DNA of 8,840 bases from Alphaproteobacteria bacterium (lineage in GTDB: Bacteria > Pseudomonadota > Alphaproteobacteria > Micropepsales > Micropepsaceae): assembly GCA_026400305.1 (NCBI GenBank), contig JAPLPI010000154.1, positions 1-8,840 of the forward strand. The letters run 5' to 3'. Below the pieces are notes generated by a model. It saw only the letters and a program-made list of their open reading frames with translations, made no database searches and was not told the DNA's origin. Below are positions 1 to 4,573 of this stretch, piece by piece (positions within the stretch are counted from its first letter, which is position 1; every line of letters begins with the position of its first letter). A program made the translations under genes and the position numbers.

Positions 1-148
1 GGAAGACTTTGTATCACTTGTTCAGCAGATACATCATGGCGAAATAGGAAGGGCGGATGTCATTGCCGCTGGCGCCGACCATGGCGATGGTCTTCACCGA
101 GCGCAATATCTGCTTTATCAGGGTGTCGGAATATTGCGGAAGGCTCAT
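1..148 (-). pseudogene. YccU-type CoA-binding protein, N-terminal part, interrupted by TGA
   Basis: The reading frame starts at 148 and gives a 44-residue peptide that stops at 14-16. It carries the Rossmann-type CoA-binding start seen in E. coli YccU: a beta strand followed by IAMVGAS (residues 21-27), then RPSYFAMMYLL (32-42). In the family the next residues are a short turn with glycine and then Y-x-V-[IF]-P. Here the frame reads LLNK, stop, YKVF, so TGA stands exactly where a GGA glycine codon is expected; one G-to-T change would restore it. The family is about 135-150 residues long, and the rest lies beyond the window edge. The start overlaps the stop of the upstream crotonase gene as ATGA, which implies translational coupling. 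The protein would bind CoA in the cytoplasm; its physiological role is poorly defined. It may be a true pseudogene or an assembly error. Confidence 0.72.
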
Positions 149-948
149 GTCGGCCATTTGGGCTCGCGCTTTTCGATGAACGCGTTAATGCCTTCACAGG
201 CTTCTCCGTCCAGCATGTTCTCGGTCATCACCTGGCTGGCATAGGTGTAGGCCTCGGCCAGCGGCATTTTCAGCTGGCGATAGAAAGCTTCCTTGCCGAT
301 CTTTAGGGTACCACGCGGCTTGGAGGCGATCTTGCGCGCGATCTGCATGACTTCGCCGTCAAGGATTTCCGGCGCCACCACCTTGTTGATCAGTCCGACC
401 TGCACCGCCTTGTCGCCGTCGATCAGCTCGCCAGTCAGCAGCATCTCCATCGCCGCCTTGCGCCCGATATTGCGCGACAGCGCCACCATGGGTGTCGAAC
501 AGAACAGTCCGATATCCACGCCGGGCGTGGCAAAGCGCGCCGAAGTCGAAGCCACGGCCAGGTCGCAGCTGGCCACCAGCTGGCAGCCGGCGGCGGCGGC
601 GATGCCCTGAACCTGGGCGATCACCGGCTTGGGATTGCGCACAATGGCCTGCATCAGCTCGGAGCATTGGGCGAAGAGGGCGGCATAGGCGGCGCGCCCC
701 GCATCGCCATCGGCGCGGTGTCTGGCCAGATCCTTCAGATCGTGGCCCGACGAGAAGACCGGCCCTTCGGCGGCGATCACGATCACGCGGCTGGCGTTGT
801 CGGCGGCAGCGCTGTCCAGCGCCGATTTCAGCGCCGCCATCAGCTCCGACGATAGGGCATTGCGGGCGCCGGGGCGGTTCAGTATCAGCCGTAGAACACC
901 GCCAGTGTGGGCGGTCAGCAGCAGGGGCGGGGTGGCGGGCGCATTCAT
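145..948 (-). CDS. Enoyl-CoA hydratase/isomerase (crotonase) family protein, ECHDC3-like
   Basis: A 267-residue protein, the usual length for a single-domain crotonase. The first oxyanion-hole segment is VFSSGHDLKDL (residues 64-74) and the second is GIAAAAGCQLVASCD (115-129). FATPGVDIGLFCSTP (139-153) resembles the ECHDC3 subgroup. The two catalytic glutamates of classical enoyl-CoA hydratase (Glu144 and Glu164 of the rat enzyme) align with Gln123 and Gly143, so ordinary hydration of 2-enoyl-CoA is doubtful. The fold should still bind an acyl-CoA in the cytoplasm. The true substrate is unknown, and annotation simply as enoyl-CoA hydratase would overstate it. It is the first gene of a minus-strand pair with the CoA-binding gene (ATGA overlap). 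No strong Shine-Dalgarno is seen before the ATG at 948. The start is chosen because it gives the standard short N-terminus before the first beta strand. Confidence 0.9.
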   Translation of the reverse strand: MNAPATPPLLLTAHTGGVLRLILNRPGARNALSSELMAALKSALDSAAADNASRVIVIAAEGPVFSSGHDLKDLARHRADGDAGRAAYAALFAQCSELMQAIVRNPKPVIAQVQGIAAAAGCQLVASCDLAVASTSARFATPGVDIGLFCSTPMVALSRNIGRKAAMEMLLTGELIDGDKAVQVGLINKVVAPEILDGEVMQIARKIASKPRGTLKIGKEAFYRQLKMPLAEAYTYASQVMTENMLDGEACEGINAFIEKREPKWPT

Positions 949-1014
949 GCGCTGAATGTAGTGCGCCGCCTGGGGCGGACCAATGCCGTCCTGCGCTGTC
1001 TTCGCGTTTCCCGG

Positions 1015-1189
1015 CTAGTGAGGCGCCTCATCGAATGAATAGGGAGCGGCGAGATTGAGCTTTTCTTGAAGCAATCCCTCAAGCCAGATGCGGCGGCCCG
1101 CGTTTTTTTTCCAAGTCCAGCGAGTAGCACAGCCGGAAAATATTGCCGTTCGTGATCCACTCGGCATGCGTCTGTGCGGAATTTTTCCA
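1015..1189 (-). pseudogene. Unrecognised gene remnant, frameshifted at an A8 run
   Basis: On the minus strand one frame reads AEWITNGNIFRLCYSLDLEKK, and a second frame continues AGRRIWLEGLLQEKLN and ends SFDEAPH with TAG at 1015-1017. Both pieces read like real protein. They join smoothly if the run of eight A (plus-strand T run 1103-1110) had nine. An in-frame TGA lies just upstream, so the N-terminal part is missing or diverged, possibly lost when the neighbouring insertion sequence arrived. I do not recognise the family. The ORF that starts at 1190 in a third frame and runs into the crotonase gene gives Arg/Thr-rich nonsense and is not preferred. This remnant and the short spacer 949-1014 are all I see between the crotonase gene and the transposase. 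Confidence 0.4.
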
Positions 1190-1294
1190 TCAGAAGATGG
1201 TGGGCCCCATACCTTGCTGATCCGTTAAGATCGGGCTCCTGAATGTCCCAACTTCAACCGCTTCCGCAAAGCCAGGAAGGTGCGACAGCGATAA

Positions 1295-1782
1295 TTTAGC
1301 ACTCGCGTTAAAGCTGGCGGTTACGATCACAAGATGAAAATTGTTAGCTTTGTGGAACGCGGCGGCAATGTCCGCTCCAAGCGCATCAAGGACGGTACCA
1401 AGCTTGAGATTAAGGACCTGCTGCGCTCGAACGTTCACCCTGAGAGCGTTTTGCACACCGATGGCAGCGGCCTCTACACGAACACCGGCCTTGTCCGCAT
1501 CCATGAGAGCGTTGACCACAAGAGCGAATATGTCCGCGACGGCAAGGCTAGCCGCAAGGTCCACACGAACACGCTGGAAGGCTTTTTCTCAATCTTTAAG
1601 CGCGGATTGTTGGAACTTATCAGCATTGCGGCGAACAACACTTGGACCGCTATCTCGCGGACTTCGATTTCCGCACCAACAACCGTATCGCCCACGGCGT
1701 TGATGCTGCTGCCCGCGCTCGCAAGGTGCTGGAAGGCATCAACGGAAAGCGCCTGACGTATCGGCGGACTAACGCAGCCTAA
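1295..1782 (+). pseudogene. IS1595-family transposase, 5'-truncated and frameshifted
   Basis: This is the C-terminal half of a DDE transposase of the IS1595 (ISXO2-like) type. The frame from about 1295 reads MKIVSFVERGGNVRS, then LHTDGSGLY with the second acidic residue, and then HTNTLEGFFSIFKRG with the last catalytic-region glutamate. After the TTG codon at 1607-1609 the frame is lost by one base. From 1612 the family sequence resumes as GTYQHCGEQHLDRYLADFDF, then RTNNRIAHGV and GKRLTYRRTNAA, ending with TAA at 1780-1782. Inserting one base near 1610 (for example GTT for TT) restores the reading frame. The N-terminal zinc ribbon and the first catalytic Asp are absent; a TAA at 1292-1294 closes the frame upstream. 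No convincing terminal inverted repeats were found by eye. The element is inactive in cis. Confidence 0.88.
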
Positions 1783-1860
1783 GACATTCAAGCAGCAAGT
1801 CGCGCCGTTAAGGCGTCGTTTCTGGCGCGAAAGGTACAAGACTAGGCTCTAAAAAGCAGG

Positions 1861-2064
1861 CTAACTCTTGCGAGGCGCGGGCTTACGGGCGGTCTTATCG
1901 GATCGCTTAAAGTTCGCATGTTCGGCCTTAGTGGCGGCTGGACGCGGACTTACCTTAGGCATCGCCTTGGGAGTGAAGGGCTTAGGCGGAGTTTTAAGCA
2001 TCCTGCGTAGGACGCTGTCCCGGCTGTTATCGCTGCAGTCTGGGCTCTTTGGCATGTCTGACAT
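1861..2064 (-). CDS. Small Lys/Pro-rich hypothetical protein
   Basis: A 67-residue, strongly basic protein with MSDMPKSP at the start, the segment VLRRMLKTPPKPFTPK (residues 18-33), and a Lys/Arg/Ala/Pro-rich tail. The TPPKP-type segment resembles many small hypothetical proteins of alphaproteobacteria (from memory), and the composition looks chosen rather than random. No domain or catalytic motif is seen; it is probably unstructured. The start at 2064 has GGGAG about 11 bases upstream, and a second Met at residue 4 (2055) is possible. Its first codons overlap, on the other strand, the first codons of the HEPN-like gene. It ends about 80 bases from the end of the transposase remnant, so it may be an IS-associated passenger or part of the same accessory block. 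Confidence 0.5.
   Translation of the reverse strand: MSDMPKSPDCSDNSRDSVLRRMLKTPPKPFTPKAMPKVSPRPAATKAEHANFKRSDKTARKPAPRKS
2054..2064. repeat. Palindrome ATGTCTGACAT joining two divergent start codons
   Basis: The 11-base sequence reads the same on both strands except for its central base. Its left end is the ATG of the plus-strand HEPN-like gene, and its right end is the ATG of the minus-strand small ORF. As a result both proteins begin Met-Ser-Asp. It may be chance, an operator-like site, or a consequence of overlapping divergent genes. Confidence 0.5.
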
Positions 2065-2524
2065 TGATCCGAATACTCCCGCCTATGTAATCCCACTTAC
2101 GGACAAACAGCTACTAACACTTGGCCGGATTACAGCTCTATGGGCACAAGTTGATTTCTTTGCCGAGCGCCTCTTGATGCTCGTTCACGACCTCAACCCC
2201 GCGCAATACGAAATACTCTTTGGCGATAAGATGGTTAGCACAAAGCTAGAGCACTTGGAGCGATCTTTAGTCCTGATAGGAGACCCCAAGCGTAAGGCCG
2301 CGCTATCTCTTTTATTGAGCTCGCCAACAAAGGTGAAAGGCGACCGGAACCACGCTACCCACGGTCTATGGGGGAGGAGAACCACGAAAACTGGCGACTT
2401 CATTGCTGCCCGTGCATCTAGAACACCGTGCAAGCCGCTCAGGGCGGAGCGACTGAAATAGCTTGAGACTGATGTTGCGAAGGCCACAAGGGGGGCAACT
2501 TGGTCGGGGTGTGGACCGGTATAA
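2054..2524 (+). pseudogene. HEPN-like small alpha-helical protein with in-frame TAG
   Basis: From ATG 2054 the frame gives 135 residues to a TAG at 2459-2461, then continues in frame for 20 more plausible residues (LETDVAKATRG...) to TAA at 2522-2524. The TAG falls inside a predicted helix (RAERLK-stop-LETDVAK) where CAG or GAG would fit, so the gene is probably cut short by one nonsense change. The protein looks all-helical: ITALWAQVDFFAERLLMLVH (26-45), a second helix around residues 58-75, and GDRNHATHGLW (97-107). The last segment contains R98-N-H-A-T-H103, the R-x4-H motif with Asn after Arg that marks HEPN domains, many of which are ribonucleases in toxin and defence systems. Catalytic activity is not shown. 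The truncation lies after the motif, so a 135-residue product could still fold. Base composition is lower in GC than the neighbours: by hand count 28/60 in 2221-2280, against 43/60 in 3181-3240 within rplM. The frame extends upstream to 1868, but that part is antisense to the small ORF and unlikely to be coding. Confidence 0.6.
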
Positions 2525-2718
2525 GGATGATCGTCCCCACTAACTTCTCTTTGCCATTCAGCCTGTGCCGCCCAAGCGGCTTGGAGAAGGAGGCGTATCT
2601 GTTCCTTCGGGGCGCCCCATTCCGGGGAATAACCCAACAGATAAGGAAGAGCCGCAGCGATAGCCTCGTCACTGATCTCTAATGTCGGGCTGCCAGAGTA
2701 ACCCGATAACGTATTCAT
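2185..2718 (-). CDS. Hypothetical protein with runaway C-terminus antisense to the HEPN-like gene
   Basis: From ATG 2718 the frame gives 177 residues. The first 60 or so look genuine: a short leader, then ISDEAIAAALPYLLGYSP and an amphipathic helix KEQIRLLLQAAWAAQAEWQ. This pattern resembles small phage- or island-borne hypothetical proteins, though I cannot name a family. From about residue 65 on, it runs antisense to the HEPN-like gene (2185-2524) and reads as low-quality sequence, so the original stop may have been lost or the two genes merely converge. An in-frame ATG at 2763 is rejected because it lies within the predicted -10 box. The start at 2718 leaves a leader of roughly 35-40 bases but has no clear Shine-Dalgarno. 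Expression is likely governed by the promoter-dyad at 2752-2790. Confidence 0.42.
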   Translation of the reverse strand: MNTLSGYSGSPTLEISDEAIAAALPYLLGYSPEWGAPKEQIRLLLQAAWAAQAEWQREVSGDDHPYTGPHPDQVAPLVAFATSVSSYFSRSALSGLHGVLDARAAMKSPVFVVLLPHRPWVAWFRSPFTFVGELNKRDSAALRLGSPIRTKDRSKCSSFVLTILSPKSISYCAGLRS

Positions 2719-2751
2719 GGGCGGGGCGTTAGAGATACAATCGCCGCCGTT

Positions 2752-2773
2752 ATACGGTATCATTATACCGTAT
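2752..2773. repeat. Perfect 9-bp inverted repeat, likely operator
   Basis: ATACGGTAT, then CATT, then ATACCGTAT: the two arms are exact reverse complements. Each arm is itself a dyad, ATAC-N-GTAT, so the site holds two copies of ATACSGTAT 13 bases apart. It overlaps the -10 box of the minus-strand promoter and lies about 30 bases upstream of the rplM -35 box. A dimeric repressor binding here would block the minus-strand promoter. No repressor gene is visible in the window. Confidence 0.6.
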
Positions 2774-2790
2774 CAAAAAACCTCAGTCAT
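2762..2790 (-). promoter_or_regulatory. Sigma-70-type promoter for the minus-strand ORF
   Basis: On the minus strand there is a perfect TATAAT (2767-2762) preceded at 17 bases by ATGACT (2790-2785), which matches TTGACA at four of six positions. Predicted transcription starts near 2755 and reads into the ORF at 2718. The -10 box lies inside the inverted repeat 2752-2773. A perfect -10 is unusual in this GC-rich window. Confidence 0.6.
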
Positions 2791-2803
2791 TTCCAATATT
2801 TTG

Positions 2804-2832
2804 TTGACCTTGGGGCAGGCGATCCGTAAAAG
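2804..2832 (+). promoter_or_regulatory. Promoter of the rplM-rpsI operon
   Basis: TTGACC at 2804-2809 matches the -35 consensus at five of six positions. A 17-base spacer leads to TAAAAG at 2827-2832 (four of six). AT-rich sequence directly upstream (2774-2803) could act as an UP element. The site is 28 bases from the rplM start, so the leader is short and leaves little room for a structured autoregulatory site. Start-site evidence is sequence only. Confidence 0.6.
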
Positions 2833-2859
2833 CCACCCAGAGATAACTGGATTACCGCC

Positions 2860-3336
2860 ATGAAAACCTACTCGGCGAAAGCCTCCGAGATCGAAAAGAA
2901 GTGGGTCATGATCGACGCCACTGGTCTGGTCGTGGGGCGTCTAGCCTCGATCATCGCGATGCGCCTGCGCGGCAAGCACAAGGTCACCTACACTCCGCAC
3001 ATGGACTGTGGCGATAACATCATCGTCATCAACGCGGCCAAGGTCGTGCTGACCGGCAACAAACTGAAGAACAAGATCTATTACCATCACACCGGTTATA
3101 TCGGTGGCATCAAGGAACGCAGTGCCGGCGCCATCATTGCGGGCAAGTTCCCCGAGCGCATTCTGGAAAAGGCTGTTGAACGCATGGTGCCGCGCGGTCC
3201 GCTGGGCCGCCGCCAGATGTCCAACCTGCGCGTCTATGCTGGCAGCGAACATCCGCATGAGGCCCAGAAGGCCGAAGTGCTGGACGTCGCCGCGATGAAC
3301 CCCAAGAACACCCAGTACAAGACGAAGGCAGCTTAA
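2860..3336 (+). CDS. rplM: Large ribosomal subunit protein uL13
   Basis: A 158-residue protein, close to the 150-160 residues usual in alphaproteobacteria. It aligns throughout with L13: [16 protein letters not shown] (residues 15-30), the [15 protein letters not shown] core (52-66), the HHTGY segment (76-80), and the signature region [20 protein letters not shown] (109-128) followed by HPH. L13 is an early-assembly protein that binds 23S rRNA in the 50S subunit. It is co-transcribed with rpsI, whose start lies one base after the rplM stop. The promoter TTGACC-17-TAAAAG lies directly upstream. GC is high and typical of the core genome, in contrast to the accessory block just before it. Confidence 0.98.
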   Translation: MKTYSAKASEIEKKWVMIDATGLVVGRLASIIAMRLRGKHKVTYTPHMDCGDNIIVINAAKVVLTGNKLKNKIYYHHTGYIGGIKERSAGAIIAGKFPERILEKAVERMVPRGPLGRRQMSNLRVYAGSEHPHEAQKAEVLDVAAMNPKNTQYKTKAA

Positions 3337-3337
3337 G

Positions 3338-3826
3338 ATGGCCGAAGAAAACAAGTTCACCGAACTCAAGACCACGCTGATCAAGGCCCGTACCGCCGAA
3401 GCCGTGGACCCGTCCAAGATCGACAGCAAGCGCGACTCCAAGGGCCGCGCCTATGCTACCGGCCGCCGCAAGGAATCAGTCGCCCGCGTCTGGATCAAGC
3501 CGGGCACCGGCAAGATCACCGTCAATGGCCGCGATGAGACCGTCTATTTCGCCCGCCCCGTTCTGCGTATGATTCTGCGCCAGCCGCTGATCGCGGCTGC
3601 CCGTGACGGCCAGTTCGACGTTGTTGTCACCGTCAAGGGCGGCGGTCTCTCCGGCCAGGCTGGAGCAGTGCGGCACGGTATCAGCCGCGCGTTGGTCAAT
3701 TACGAACCCACCCTGCGCCCGGTTTTGAAGCCCGGCGGCTTCCTCACCCGCGACCCGCGCGCGGTGGAACGCAAGAAGTATGGCCGCCCGAAGGCTCGCC
3801 GTTCGTTCCAGTTCAGCAAACGCTAA
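3338..3826 (+). CDS. rpsI: Small ribosomal subunit protein uS9
   Basis: A 162-residue protein. The S9 core begins near residue 40 with [13 protein letters not shown], carries the family signature [19 protein letters not shown] (101-119), and ends with the conserved basic tail FSKR. In the bacterial ribosome this C-terminal tail reaches the P site and contacts the tRNA anticodon arm. The N-terminal extension of about 38 residues ([10 protein letters not shown]...) is longer than in E. coli S9 and common in alphaproteobacteria. The start follows the rplM stop as TAA-G-ATG, with AAGG about nine bases upstream, so the two are translationally coupled. The operon closes at the terminator at 3850-3885. 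Confidence 0.98.
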   Translation: MAEENKFTELKTTLIKARTAEAVDPSKIDSKRDSKGRAYATGRRKESVARVWIKPGTGKITVNGRDETVYFARPVLRMILRQPLIAAARDGQFDVVVTVKGGGLSGQAGAVRHGISRALVNYEPTLRPVLKPGGFLTRDPRAVERKKYGRPKARRSFQFSKR

Positions 3827-3849
3827 ACCGGAAACACCCTATCGTTGTG

Positions 3850-3885
3850 GAAACGGTGGCCCGCAAGGCCGCCGTTTTCATTTTT
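3850..3885 (+). terminator. Rho-independent terminator of rplM-rpsI
   Basis: An 11-bp stem is formed by AAACGGTGGCC (3851-3861) and GGCCGCCGTTT (3867-3877), with one G-U pair and the loop CGCAA. It is followed by TCATTTTT. It starts 24 bases after the rpsI stop. The reverse direction lacks a good T tract, so it should serve only the ribosomal operon and not the convergent DUF805 gene. Confidence 0.88.
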
Positions 3886-3906
3886 GGTGGAAGATGTGCG
3901 CCGCCG

Positions 3907-4410
3907 CTAAAGCGGCATCGCAGCGCGTTGAGACGGATCGAACATGGGCGGCGGCGGGCCATAGGCATTGGGCAGCGGATCGCCGGGCTGGCACCAGAAA
4001 TAGATCAGCACCACCGACACCACCAGCATCGCAAGGCTTATCAGCCAGCTGAGCGCCAGCGCCGGTCCCAGGAAAAGGAGCCCTGTCGACATGGCGCCAA
4101 GCAGCATGATGGCCGCGACGGCCTGCGAGATGAAGGCCACGATGATGAAGGCCCATAGGATCTTGCCGTCACGCCCGGTATCCTGGAGCCGGCGCGCGCC
4201 CATACCGGCGGACGGCAACAGCATGGCTAGGTTGTAGAGGGCCACCAGTGGCAGGAAGACCGCAATCTGCACAAACGTCAATCCGATGGCGATCACGATA
4301 TTGGCGAGCACGAAGTACCAAAACTGCGACCGGCCAACTCGGCCGTTCATGTCGAAATAATGCTCGGTGACCGTGCGGTGGAAATTGTCGAAAATGGCTT
4401 TCAAATCCAT
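3907..4410 (-). CDS. DUF805 family inner-membrane protein
   Basis: A 167-residue membrane protein with the DUF805 hallmarks: an N-terminal cytoplasmic segment ending in NGRVGRSQFWYF (residues 22-33), hydrophobic segments at about 30-66, 84-105 and 110-138, the loop GARRLQDTGRDGK (71-83), and a C-terminal PGDPLPNAYGPPP (142-154) matching the family's PG-x-x-x-PN-x-YG ending. Relatives include E. coli YhaH and YhaI; the function is unknown. GGGGG about eight bases before the ATG at 4410 can serve as ribosome binding site. The gene converges with rpsI and diverges from argC, and thus interrupts the rplM-rpsI-argC line. Its stop codon lies in a small hairpin (GCCGC-TAAA-GCGGC, 3903-3916) without a T tract. 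Confidence 0.92.
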   Translation of the reverse strand: MDLKAIFDNFHRTVTEHYFDMNGRVGRSQFWYFVLANIVIAIGLTFVQIAVFLPLVALYNLAMLLPSAGMGARRLQDTGRDGKILWAFIIVAFISQAVAAIMLLGAMSTGLLFLGPALALSWLISLAMLVVSVVLIYFWCQPGDPLPNAYGPPPPMFDPSQRAAMPL

Positions 4411-4450
4411 AACGCTACCCCCTGCTTTAGGCTGCGCCTCTGGCGTATCG

Positions 4451-4487
4451 GGCCGCGCGGCCTATATACCCCTGCACGCGGTGCAGG
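4451..4487. repeat. Two perfect palindromes between DUF805 and argC
   Basis: GGCCGCGCGGCC (4451-4462) is a 12-base perfect palindrome. Nine bases later CCTGCAC-GCG-GTGCAGG (4471-4487) is a perfect 7-bp inverted repeat. Between them lies TATATA (4463-4468), which could be a -10 box for either strand, though no good -35 is visible at the right distance. The layout would suit a shared regulatory site for the two divergent genes. No regulator gene (for example ArgR) is in the window, and neither palindrome matches an ARG box that I know. Confidence 0.45.
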
Positions 4488-4573
4488 ACCGTACCAGAAA
4501 ATGGACAGGCCCCTAGAAGAGCAAAAACAGCTAAAAGCCACATGTCCTTGGTGTGAATGTTGACGGTAATCAG

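Noticed and set aside
492..1058. 188-residue plus-strand ORF opposite the crotonase gene
   Set aside because: Arg/Pro/Ser-rich antisense translation of a well-supported gene, typical of high-GC DNA.
1190..1839. Minus-strand ORFs opposite the transposase
   Set aside because: They are antisense to recognisable IS1595 transposase sequence and have no protein-like features of their own.
1200..1860. Terminal inverted repeats of the IS1595 element
   Set aside because: Comparing candidate left (about 1234) and right (about 1845) ends by eye gave only about 7 of 16 matches, which is not convincing.
2833..2859. Autoregulatory L13 leader structure before rplM
   Set aside because: The predicted leader is under 30 bases and shows no stem I can draw.
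3903..3916. Terminator for the DUF805 gene
   Set aside because: The GCCGC-TAAA-GCGGC hairpin has only five pairs, includes the stop codon and has no T tract after it on the minus strand.
4553..4573. GTG start for argC at 4553
   Set aside because: No Shine-Dalgarno before it, and homologues begin right before the KIFIDG strand, as the ATG at 4574 does.
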